From IMG/VR virus record IMGVR_UViG_3300007734_000602, positions 1 through 33,803 of that record: a stretch of 33,803 nucleotides of DNA, one strand, 5' to 3'. The notes beneath the pieces were generated by a model. That model was not told where the DNA came from and did no database searches. It saw only the letters and a program-made list of their open reading frames with translations. Source of the stretch: a virus. Both the position numbers and the translations under genes were made by a program. This document shows, one piece after another, positions 12,382 through 20,085 of the stretch; within the stretch, counting starts at the first letter, position 1, and each line of letters opens with the position of its first letter.

Positions 12382-12642
12382 CTACTTCTTTGCCGTCTTG
12401 TCTGTGGAGCTGCTGGTCACACCATAGGCGGTGTTGGCTGGGTCCAGGTACCGCTGGATGGTCTGGAGGAATGAGGCTAGCCCAGCGGAGAGGATTACCT
12501 TGAATCCGTCGCCAGTCAGATCCAGCAGCGGGATGCCCATGCCCAAGGCGACAGCGATGGACACGGTGAGGAACGTGCGCCCTGCGTCCAGCAGCGCCTC
12601 ATCTACCGACGTGCGTGCGAAAAGATCCTTAAGCCAAGTCAT
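12382..12642 (-). CDS. Holin-like membrane protein
   Basis: An 86-residue protein. FLTVSIAVALGMGIPLLDL and VILSAGLASFLQTI are two hydrophobic stretches separated by a short polar turn, followed by a polar tail (SSSTDKTAKK). Position right after the lysin gene (stop and start nearly touch) fits a holin. Start ATG 12642 follows AAGGAG; the longer frame to 12789 is inside the lysin gene and rejected. Confidence 0.6.
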   Translation of the reverse strand: MTWLKDLFARTSVDEALLDAGRTFLTVSIAVALGMGIPLLDLTGDGFKVILSAGLASFLQTIQRYLDPANTAYGVTSSSTDKTAKK

Positions 12643-12644
12643 GA

Positions 12645-13250
12645 TTACTCCTTTGCCGTGACGATTACAACGTGCTTGAACGCTGGTCCAGGCTTGGACG
12701 CAGCGATTTGCTTGAGCTGGTCTTCGGTCACCTTCACGCCGAACTGCTCTTTGCCCTTGCCAGAGCGCGTGGGGCATGCCCACTGCCAACCCTCTACGGG
12801 ACAGAAAGCTGCGGCGGTCATGTGACCATACCCAGCCTCTAAAACTTTCTTATCTTTCTTCGCCCAGTAGGAAGCCCAGTTGGTGTGCCACTTGCTGATT
12901 TCTACTTCAGCTGGGTATTGCAGCGGCTGCTGAACCCAGACGATTAGACCAGCTCCAGCCTTCGCTGACTCAACGACGTCATCCCACGAGTCTGCGTAGC
13001 GTGCCTTTCCGCCCATGTGCTTGACGGTCTTGATCAGATCGCCAAGCGAGCTGCCATTATCCGACACGCCGTCGCGATCCTCTTGTCCCGTCGCAGCCTT
13101 CTTTGCGGCAATGCCGTCTGCTGCGCTGAACTGTTTGGTGTACTTCGTGGCATACGACAAGGCGCATGCTGCGGACGAGGGACCGCAATCGTCAAGTACG
13201 CCATTCTTTTCAATATGATCTAGCTGTGACTTAACCTGAAGCTTAGGCAT
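12645..13250 (-). CDS. C39-like cysteine peptidase, likely endolysin
   Basis: A 201-residue protein. DDCGPSSAACAL (Cys22) gives the nucleophile region and YGHMTAAAF (His143) the catalytic His of a C39/papain-like fold. No signal peptide, so release through a holin is expected. Probable target is peptidoglycan cross-bridges; no cell-wall-binding domain is obvious. Start ATG 13250 overlaps the previous gene end and has GGGAG upstream. It is the only enzyme in the lysis cassette that looks wall-degrading. Confidence 0.7.
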   Translation of the reverse strand: MPKLQVKSQLDHIEKNGVLDDCGPSSAACALSYATKYTKQFSAADGIAAKKAATGQEDRDGVSDNGSSLGDLIKTVKHMGGKARYADSWDDVVESAKAGAGLIVWVQQPLQYPAEVEISKWHTNWASYWAKKDKKVLEAGYGHMTAAAFCPVEGWQWACPTRSGKGKEQFGVKVTEDQLKQIAASKPGPAFKHVVIVTAKE

Positions 13251-13503
13251 CCTCAAGCTCCCGCTTGATGTAGACAGCGAGGGCGCGCGCAGCCTCTTCA
13301 AAGCTAAGCGCGGCTGAAATTGGATGCCCTTCAGTTACGCCCTCTGCGTAATAATTGCCATCGTCCGCCAGACGCCAGAGCGTGCCGCCGAAGGCGCTGT
13401 TGTTATCGTTCGGAACAAGCGCGACCCACTCACCAGGAGCGGTATCAACACGCGTCCATCCCTGCTCGTGCAGCGATTCAATATGATCAGAGCTATTTAC
13501 CAT
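13243..13503 (-). CDS. Hypothetical protein in the lysis cassette
   Basis: An 86-residue acidic protein (HEQGWTRVDTAPGEWVALVPNDN ... ALSFEEAARALAVYIKREL in outline), perhaps a small alpha/beta fold. No family recognised. Tandem ATGs lie at 13506 and 13503, and GGAGG gives better spacing to 13503; the frame stays open to 13539. It is coupled to the genes on both sides. Confidence 0.6.
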   Translation of the reverse strand: MVNSSDHIESLHEQGWTRVDTAPGEWVALVPNDNNSAFGGTLWRLADDGNYYAEGVTEGHPISAALSFEEAARALAVYIKRELEDA

Positions 13504-13673
13504 CATTCCCTCCATCGTAACGGTCCAGTGATTAGCCAAACCAATGTAAGCGCAATGAAGAGCGCGGACATTGTTTCTTGGGTACCTCCAGGCGGAAGTA
13601 CAATGACCGCGAAAGCCAGCCCCAAAATGGTCCAGGCTCCACCAATCAAATCTAAAATAATATTCTTAAACAT
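13503..13673 (-). CDS. Small two-span membrane protein, holin-like
   Basis: A 56-residue protein with two hydrophobic segments (IGGAWTILGLAFAVIVL and SALFIALTLVWLITGPL) around a short PPGG turn and a basic end. This is the shape of a class II holin or antiholin. Start ATG 13673 overlaps the end of the surface-protein gene; the longer frame to 13790 is rejected. Confidence 0.6.
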   Translation of the reverse strand: MFKNIILDLIGGAWTILGLAFAVIVLPPGGTQETMSALFIALTLVWLITGPLRWRE

Positions 13674-14742
13674 CGCGGCGCACCTTTCTGCTACGCGCAC
13701 CCATCTCGCCGCCTCCAGCGCCACCACCCCCACCGCCGTTATTGCTTGGCTGTCGCGCAGCGTTTGCCGCCGCTGCTGCAACACTTGCAATTTGACTGGA
13801 GATAATCGCGACTGCTACGGGTTGCGCTTCTTCACGTTCAGTTTCGTCAAGGTCTTTGCCAAGCTCAGTAATCGCAGCAATGTCGGATATGAAATCCGCT
13901 GCGGCTGCAACCGCTGCTCCAGCAGCTTCGGCAATCGCTTCGGCTACAGGCGGCAGATCGGGCTGTGTTGGCTCAGGAGTAGGAAGAGGAGTGGTATCAG
14001 GAGATACGGTAGGAGATGGCGACGGCGTTTCTGGTAGAGGCGTCTCCGTTGAAGCGGCAGACGGGGCGGGAGTGCTCGTGGGTCCAGGTGTTGGCTCAAT
14101 GCTCACCTCTGGGCTAGGCGTTGGAACTGGCGTTGGTTCGGGCGTGAGATCAGGCGTAGGCTCAGGCGTAGGCTCCACGGTCGGTTCGGGCGTAGGAGGC
14201 TCTGTGGGCGACGGAGACGGCTCCTGGGTAGGATCTGGCGTCGGAGTCGCGGTTGGCTCAGGAGACGCCGTAGGAGACGGCGTAGGGCTACCTACGGCAA
14301 TGGTCAGATCGCCAGTCCCGCAGCAGCTGTCCAGGGAGTGGACGCGGAACCCGAACAGGTCTCCCGCCGCAAGCACTACCTCCAGGTAGCCGCTCGCCTC
14401 TTTGGCATTGCCCTCCGCTAGTGAGATCCACTCGCCGTTATCCAGGTATTGCGGCTTATCGTAGTACGCCGCATCCGTGGTGTAGAAGCTCCACAAAAAG
14501 CCAACGGTCTCATCGGCATCTGTCGTCGTTGTGATCTGTGTGTTTGCATTCCAGCGCGGCTGCTCTGGCGTCGGATCATTCGCTCCGACAATGGTTGTTG
14601 ATCCGTCTTCGTTGTGCGTGACTGTGCCGTTAGAGTCGGTTAAGAAATCCCAATCATCAAGATCTTCCAGCGCGTAGGCGTTCGCAGCAAACGGCAATAG
14701 AATTGCCAGTGTCAGCAGGAACGCGAGTACGCGTTGACTCAC
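13666..14742 (-). CDS. Secreted Pro/Thr-rich surface protein
   Basis: A 358-residue protein. Residues 1-24 are a signal peptide ending ANAYA. Residues about 25-150 look like a beta-sandwich domain (with a CC pair at 140-141), about 152-268 are Pro/Thr/Glu repeats of the PEPTP kind, and the rest is an Ala-rich hydrophobic helix, a Gly run and a basic tail (RSRKVRR). The design recalls wall-spanning bacterial surface proteins; no LPXTG motif is seen. It might alter the infected cell surface or help lysis. Start GTG 14742 overlaps the upstream TGA. Confidence 0.6.
   Translation of the reverse strand: MSQRVLAFLLTLAILLPFAANAYALEDLDDWDFLTDSNGTVTHNEDGSTTIVGANDPTPEQPRWNANTQITTTTDADETVGFLWSFYTTDAAYYDKPQYLDNGEWISLAEGNAKEASGYLEVVLAAGDLFGFRVHSLDSCCGTGDLTIAVGSPTPSPTASPEPTATPTPDPTQEPSPSPTEPPTPEPTVEPTPEPTPDLTPEPTPVPTPSPEVSIEPTPGPTSTPAPSAASTETPLPETPSPSPTVSPDTTPLPTPEPTQPDLPPVAEAIAEAAGAAVAAAADFISDIAAITELGKDLDETEREEAQPVAVAIISSQIASVAAAAANAARQPSNNGGGGGGAGGGEMGARSRKVRRDV
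13939..14289 (-). repeat. Pro/Thr-rich coding repeat
   Basis: Imperfect tandem PTPEP-type codon repeats in the middle of the secreted protein. The opposite frame forms a false Gly/Val-rich ORF on the plus strand. Such repeats commonly change length by slippage. Confidence 0.7.
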
Positions 14743-14921
14743 TTAGCGTTAGACAGCCAAGCGGTTAGACCTCCCAGTCCACTTAGTCCAAGCAGCGCAA
14801 TCACAAACTTAGCTAGCCGATACGCACCACGAGTCTCTGCCATCTCAACGCGCACGGCGGCAAGATCGGATTCAATCCGATCAAGCCGCTCTAGGATCGC
14901 GTCAACTTGACTCTTGGTCAT
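14739..14921 (-). CDS. XhlA-like coiled-coil membrane protein
   Basis: A 60-residue protein: a heptad-rich helix (VDAILERLDRIESDLAAVRVEMAE) followed by one membrane span (FVIALLGLSGLGGLTAWL). This matches the plan of haemolysin XhlA-type proteins, which work with holin and lysin. It opens the lysis cassette. Start overlaps the upstream TGA (ATGA). Confidence 0.65.
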   Translation of the reverse strand: MTKSQVDAILERLDRIESDLAAVRVEMAETRGAYRLAKFVIALLGLSGLGGLTAWLSNAK

Positions 14922-15145
14922 TCAGGAGCAGCGGGAGCTTCAGGTTCGGCTGGAACCTCTGGCTCAGGCGCGAACACAGGCTCAACATAGTCCGTACGAA
15001 TGACCAGTTTAGAGCCATCCCAGCGGTACTTTTGGAATCCGTGCGTTCTGAAATCCGCTGGCGGATTCGCAACGAGCGTAGCGCCTGGAAGTTCAGCATC
15101 GCCCCAAGTTGTGATATTACCGTTTTCGTCAAATCGGATATACAT
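14918..15145 (-). CDS. Small protein with Pro/Glu/Ala tail, after tail fibre
   Basis: A 75-residue protein beginning MYIRFDENGNITTWGD, then a YRWDGSKLV segment, and ending in an EP/AP-rich disordered tail. Similar short proteins follow tail-fibre genes and may be fibre-associated. Start ATG 15145 follows AAGGAG. Confidence 0.6.
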   Translation of the reverse strand: MYIRFDENGNITTWGDAELPGATLVANPPADFRTHGFQKYRWDGSKLVIRTDYVEPVFAPEPEVPAEPEAPAAPE

Positions 15146-15154
15146 TTTTTCTCC

Positions 15155-16930
15155 TTACGCGAGCGCGACTTTGGTTGCAAGAACTACCGCTGTTCCTCCA
15201 ACGACTTGAGTTTGTGGTGTTGCGGTTGCGCTTAGTCGCCAGTTTCCACTGCTGTCTATCCCTGCTGCAAGATTGGCGGTCACAACTGATGTCCCAGACG
15301 CAATAAACTGCACTGGACCCTTTTTGGCAGATCCACCGCTAGCCATATCAGAGCCAGATCCTCCAGCATTTACCGAGAGGAACATTTCGCGGCTCCATCC
15401 TTGACCGCCTTGAATGCTCATTAGGCGGTTTGCAGTTGAACTTGCATCAAGTTGTACCTTTGCGTATCCAGCAAGATCCCAACGCAACACGGTCCCACTG
15501 CTATTGACACCGATTGCGAATGTTGCACTTCCTGGTCCGCACAGCGTTGATGTTGATGTGTAGCCCACAGGAAACTGTGTTAGATTATTGAACGGCGCAG
15601 CCATCCCATCGTATGAACCAAGTATCGTGACATATTGCCCATCGTTGATAATGATATTACTCGTTGGATCAAAGTTTCCAGTGTCAATGTTGCCCATTGT
15701 ATTTCTTCCAAGATTATAACCACGCACAACATTGCGATCTTGCGATTCCGCAAGCACTGTTCCAAGTGTGCGATCTAGAAACCGCACAGTATCAACAGTG
15801 GTCACCATCACTCTGCTCGCTGATTCTAGCCAGACAGCATCAGCAATCCTGCCTACAATCGGGAACACAAAGTTATCGGTTATGTTCGCATAAGTTGCGC
15901 CAGTAAATGTGTAATCTGCGGTCGCGACCGCGCTGATACTTGCGCTGCCAACCGCATAGGTCACATATCTTGCGCTTGCGTTGTTATAACCCCACGCGTG
16001 AATCGTTCCATTTGTAGCGGCTGTTGATGATGGAACGAATACCGAAACAGCAATATGCGCACCATTTCCAGATGTTGCAGAACCAAATGGCGCGGAATAA
16101 GCAGATCCAGTTGAATCGTTGATGATCCACATTGAACAGATCTGCGTTGTTCCCGAAGCGGAAAAAACTGATGCTTCACGACGATCGCCGCCATACCAAA
16201 TGCCAGGTCCAGCAGCCCATCGCCCTGCGTTATACGATGCGCCATATCCATTGAGGTGAGAGAACGGTCCGCCTTCAGACAACGAGCCTGACGCAACACT
16301 TCCTGTGAATAACTGCGTATTCCAAGAGTTCGTCAGCGTATTTGTAAACTTTCGGATGGTTGTAGTTTGTGTCGTTCCAGTCTTGCTCGCTTCACGAATC
16401 ACAAACCCCTGAGATGTCGCTGTTGCAAACCCTTGTCCAGCGGCAATGAACCACGCTGTTCCAGCAACCACATTCGCCCACGCTGTGCCGCCAGTCTTCA
16501 CCGTGCCACCAGTTGTATAGGTCGCAATTTCGTGACCTGTTGTTGAGCCAGTGTCTGGCGTGCGAACTGCAACGACAACGGAGCCATTTCCTGTGGTTGT
16601 CACATAGTGAACTGCAGCGTTCAACGCAGCATAAGTAACGGGTGTTCCACCGTTATTCGTCGCCGTTGAGAACGCAGCCGTTCCGTATACGGTAGAAACG
16701 GTTGGTCCGCTTGATGCGGCGAACGAAACGCCGCCAGCGCCATTTGCGGTAAGCACATACCCATTGGTCGCGCCTGTCGCCTTGAGCGCCGTGCCTTCAA
16801 TCTGCGCGCCGTTTTCGGACGCGCCAGTATGCGTGTGACCTGTGCTAACATTCAGCACATCGGCGCGAAGATTGTTGTATTGCGACGCAAGTGCGACGCT
16901 ACCAGCTGTAACGGTACCGCTATTAGGCAT
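15155..16930 (-). CDS. Tail fibre / receptor-binding protein candidate
   Basis: A 591-residue protein rich in Thr, Ser, Gly and Asn, with GHTHTGASENGAQI near residue 32-45, a sequence style common at the start of phage fibre or collar proteins. The rest suggests beta-rich domains. The last gene of the tail block, so host binding is likely. Start ATG 16930 with GAGGGAAC upstream. Confidence 0.65.
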   Translation of the reverse strand: MPNSGTVTAGSVALASQYNNLRADVLNVSTGHTHTGASENGAQIEGTALKATGATNGYVLTANGAGGVSFAASSGPTVSTVYGTAAFSTATNNGGTPVTYAALNAAVHYVTTTGNGSVVVAVRTPDTGSTTGHEIATYTTGGTVKTGGTAWANVVAGTAWFIAAGQGFATATSQGFVIREASKTGTTQTTTIRKFTNTLTNSWNTQLFTGSVASGSLSEGGPFSHLNGYGASYNAGRWAAGPGIWYGGDRREASVFSASGTTQICSMWIINDSTGSAYSAPFGSATSGNGAHIAVSVFVPSSTAATNGTIHAWGYNNASARYVTYAVGSASISAVATADYTFTGATYANITDNFVFPIVGRIADAVWLESASRVMVTTVDTVRFLDRTLGTVLAESQDRNVVRGYNLGRNTMGNIDTGNFDPTSNIIINDGQYVTILGSYDGMAAPFNNLTQFPVGYTSTSTLCGPGSATFAIGVNSSGTVLRWDLAGYAKVQLDASSTANRLMSIQGGQGWSREMFLSVNAGGSGSDMASGGSAKKGPVQFIASGTSVVTANLAAGIDSSGNWRLSATATPQTQVVGGTAVVLATKVALA

Positions 16931-16944
16931 GTTCCCTCATCCTC

Positions 16945-17874
16945 CTATGCAGTTGTGGTGAGCGCCCAGCTTACCGTGAGGAGGCTGTTTGGCTCTTTAT
17001 AGATGCCGCTACCAGCTGCGTATCCAGTGATAGCGAGTAGATTGCTAGATCCGTCAAATAGTCCAAGCACATAGAATGTTTCTCCGATTGCGTCTGCCAA
17101 TTGCCATGTGCTCGTTGATGTGACCGTGCGCGTTGAGCGCGTGCTTGTCGTAGCCTTCGTGTCGTAGATTGCAGGCACGGCAGTCGCCGCGCTCGTGGTG
17201 TCTAGGTTCCCGTTCACCACGAAAGCATTGTCAATGTATGCAGTGGCGGTACCAGCGGTGCCAGCTACTAGCTGGAAGCCGATCCCCGTGGTGTCGTTCC
17301 ACGATGGTCCGCCAGCTGTAACGTTGAAGCTGCTGATCGGCACGCGGCACACTGCCCACGTTGCGTCCGCAAACGTAACGCCTGCGGCGGTCTCCAGGTC
17401 CGCAACGCTAATGCCATAGTAGGAGGATGCGTTTCCTGCGCTGAAGATGCGCAGCTGCGACGCGCTCTTGTTGACGCGGCTGACTGTCGTAAAGCGCAGC
17501 GACAGCTCAATGGATGAGCCGCTTACCACGGTGGAGCTGCTGATTGTGCTCGCGTCGTAGACATACTGCGTGCCAGAAGGTGCAGCCTCAATCTTGAAGG
17601 AGCCAACGCCTTGGCGATAGATCCCAGAGTCAACCGTCGCGGTCCCCGTAAATCCAGTCGTAGAGTCAAAGTCATAGATCCTGGTGCCGCCGCTGCTGGT
17701 CTTGATGCTGCTCACGGTCAGAGTCCCAGCCTCACCAGCGAGCGCCGCCGCAAGCCGCTCAGCGCCAACAAGCGTGAACGTGTTGGATTGCCGCGTCAGC
17801 AGCGTAGTTCCGTCTGGTCGGTATAGCGTCGCCGTGACTAGCCCAGTCGGTTTCGTCAAGAAACTTTCAAACAT
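16945..17874 (-). CDS. Minor tail protein with beta-sandwich domain
   Basis: A 309-residue protein. The first part (VTATLYRPDGTTLLTRQSNTFTLVG) resembles tail-tip adaptors, and the central part (DSGIYRQGVGSFKIEA... YIDNAFVV) looks like a carbohydrate-binding jelly-roll. It likely sits at the tail tip next to the fibre. Start ATG 17874 follows the previous stop; the frame to 17919 overlaps that gene and is rejected. Confidence 0.6.
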   Translation of the reverse strand: MFESFLTKPTGLVTATLYRPDGTTLLTRQSNTFTLVGAERLAAALAGEAGTLTVSSIKTSSGGTRIYDFDSTTGFTGTATVDSGIYRQGVGSFKIEAAPSGTQYVYDASTISSSTVVSGSSIELSLRFTTVSRVNKSASQLRIFSAGNASSYYGISVADLETAAGVTFADATWAVCRVPISSFNVTAGGPSWNDTTGIGFQLVAGTAGTATAYIDNAFVVNGNLDTTSAATAVPAIYDTKATTSTRSTRTVTSTSTWQLADAIGETFYVLGLFDGSSNLLAITGYAAGSGIYKEPNSLLTVSWALTTTA

Positions 17875-17875
17875 T

Positions 17876-19672
17876 CTAACCCCACACTTGCTGATCCCAA
17901 TATCCAGTTCCCCAGACAAGGGCTTGAGTTACGCTTGTTGTAATTGTATCTGAAACTGCTCCGACTTCGTTTCCAATTCTTGTGGGATCGGGCAGTGGAC
18001 CCCAAAACGTGTTGCTATCCCAGGTAAGCTCTGAATCTCCAGCTCCAGCTGGCGCCCAATACCACGGTCCAGTTGGCTCTCCAAGCGTGATTGAATCGGT
18101 GACTCCGCCAATAAGATCTGTGACCAACACGGATGTTGGACCAGGCAAAGACGGCAGACCGTCAATGCTGCACTGGTATCCGTTTTGTGCGTTGAAGCTC
18201 CAGTTGATGGTTGCAACTTGCTGTAGGTAGGTTGCATTTTTCTCTGGATCAAGCACCGCAAAGACTTCACCAGCCTTCAGCGGTACGCCTGGAGCGGACG
18301 GGATCGCCACGCGCACCCTTCGTACGCTTCTGAAGTACAGCAGATCCCTTGCGCGCTCGTATGCCTGATCTACGCTTGGCAAATACGGATCGCTAATTGT
18401 TTGCTCCAAGATCTGCCCAAGGAGATCCTGACCATCGCCATCGTCCGCCTGCACCGCATAGGGGCTGGAGAGACGGGCTGGCTTACCAACGAGCGTAAAC
18501 GTGCGCACATAGACTGGCACGCTGTTCATGTTTCGGAACGTGATCTCACCACGGTTCCCATCGCCCGTCGCGGTCCCGCCAAGGGTCATGTCGTAGTAGA
18601 GCTTGTTATCTAGCGTAAGGCGCGCTGCTGGAGTTCCAGCCGCCATGGTGACCGCGCTACCAGATCCATCGCTTGCGGCATTTGCCACAGCCGTAGACGG
18701 ATTCGCCGTACCAGTCGCCCAGATTACGGGCGTGTACTCCACCCACCTGGTCTGATCCTGCGCGTTGAGCGAGATCGTGACCTGACCTGGAATGTAGTAG
18801 GTCCCTACGGAACCAGTCGCTTGAATCGCAGCTGGGATCTTGATTGGCGTAGTGACTTGCCACACCGTCTCATCACTGACCGCGCTCGCGCGATCTTCGT
18901 ATGCCAAGGTAACGCGATTGATCGCCTGCGACGTATTGCGTGTGATTGCAATGTCAAACGGGAAGGTGTCTTTGTTAAGTGTGACAAGCGGTCTTTGCAG
19001 CTCCGCCTCGCGCGTCACATTGTCTGCGAAGACTAGCGTTCCGCCATTGTTGACGTAGATGCGTCCGCCCTCTGCCAAGGCGAGAAGACCCAGCTCATCT
19101 GCCAGACGCCCTCCGACAGCAGCCGCAAACTGTGCCGTAGCAAATGCTGAACCCTGGGTCGCATAGGCGGCAGTTCCAAGACCAGCCTTGGCAGCGAGGC
19201 TGCCGAAGACTGAAGTCATCGCGGTATTTACCGTCGGACCGTAGAACGTCGGAATGTCAGCGAATCGGCTAGAGATATCGGTCAGACGCAACGTCGCGGT
19301 ACGACCCTGCTCCAACGGCTCTAGCTCGCGTACAACGTAGACGCCAATTTGCCTAAAGTTTTCCTGACCAGCGTAGTAGTACCCAAGCGAGATCTTGGCA
19401 CGCACGTCAAGGAATGCGCCCTGAATGTACGGGTAGATTGGAGATTGCGTATTCTCCGCCGTAAACCGCCCGTCAAGATTGTCTAACGTGAAGTTTGCTT
19501 CGGCTGGCTGAAGCGATCCCGTGTTTTGATCAATGCTTTCTACGCCAGTCGCTTCTAGCACATACGTTGTTTCGTCAACGTACTCAGATCCGTTCCAGGC
19601 AATCTCTAGCTTTAAGAGCGGTCGCTGCTGCTTGTCTCCTATGGCGGCGACTAGATTTGCACTAAGTGTCAT
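17876..19672 (-). CDS. Tail hub / minor tail protein
   Basis: A 598-residue protein. The N-terminal part (LEIAWNGSEYVDETTYVLEATGVESIDQ) and later DISSRFADIPTFYGPTV resemble siphovirus tail hub proteins that follow the distal tail protein; beta-rich throughout. Position directly after the short distal-tail gene supports a tail-tip role. Confidence 0.65.
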   Translation of the reverse strand: MTLSANLVAAIGDKQQRPLLKLEIAWNGSEYVDETTYVLEATGVESIDQNTGSLQPAEANFTLDNLDGRFTAENTQSPIYPYIQGAFLDVRAKISLGYYYAGQENFRQIGVYVVRELEPLEQGRTATLRLTDISSRFADIPTFYGPTVNTAMTSVFGSLAAKAGLGTAAYATQGSAFATAQFAAAVGGRLADELGLLALAEGGRIYVNNGGTLVFADNVTREAELQRPLVTLNKDTFPFDIAITRNTSQAINRVTLAYEDRASAVSDETVWQVTTPIKIPAAIQATGSVGTYYIPGQVTISLNAQDQTRWVEYTPVIWATGTANPSTAVANAASDGSGSAVTMAAGTPAARLTLDNKLYYDMTLGGTATGDGNRGEITFRNMNSVPVYVRTFTLVGKPARLSSPYAVQADDGDGQDLLGQILEQTISDPYLPSVDQAYERARDLLYFRSVRRVRVAIPSAPGVPLKAGEVFAVLDPEKNATYLQQVATINWSFNAQNGYQCSIDGLPSLPGPTSVLVTDLIGGVTDSITLGEPTGPWYWAPAGAGDSELTWDSNTFWGPLPDPTRIGNEVGAVSDTITTSVTQALVWGTGYWDQQVWG

Positions 19673-19680
19673 GTCGCCTC

Positions 19681-20085
19681 CTAGCTAGTGCGCGCGTCAA
19701 CCTCAACGAGCACAATGGTAAAGTCAGCTTTGTCAACAGTCGGATAGGTGTTTGAGGGATCGCCAATCTCATCAATGCGCACGGTGACCCCAGGCTGCGC
19801 GTCGGTCCATGGTCCTCCAGCCCAGGTAAATGTCGCAGACGTTTGATTGGACACGTTGTTCCAATACAGATCTACGAGCGAATTCCAGACAGACATGTCC
19901 GCGTACTCAAACGCGAGGGCGTATCGGTACCTGTATCCCACTGACCATGTTCGGATTGATCCGTTAATGGTCATGCGGCTTCCGCCCACGGTCTCCCAGC
20001 TTAGGCGAGTCTGTGTGGAACGCGCGGGAAACGGGAGAGTAATAGTCGTTGCGCCAGATACTAGTGTCGGTTGAGATACGCTCAC
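19681..20085 (-). CDS. Distal tail protein candidate
   Basis: A 134-residue beta-rich protein between tape measure and hub, the usual Dit position. TRLSWETVGGSRMTINGSIRTW and WNNVSNQTSATFTWAGG fit a small tail-tip ring protein. GTG 20085 overlaps the tape-measure TGA (GTGA). Confidence 0.55.
   Translation of the reverse strand: MSVSQPTLVSGATTITLPFPARSTQTRLSWETVGGSRMTINGSIRTWSVGYRYRYALAFEYADMSVWNSLVDLYWNNVSNQTSATFTWAGGPWTDAQPGVTVRIDEIGDPSNTYPTVDKADFTIVLVEVDARTS

Noticed and set aside
13856-14389. Plus-strand ORF of 177 residues, Gly/Val-rich
   Set aside because: It is the antisense shadow of the Pro/Thr repeats in the secreted protein; no ribosome site and no other plus-strand genes.
17190-17205. 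GGTGTCTA inside a tail gene, similar to the element box
   Set aside because: Lies within a coding region without the partner block at 59 bases; likely chance.
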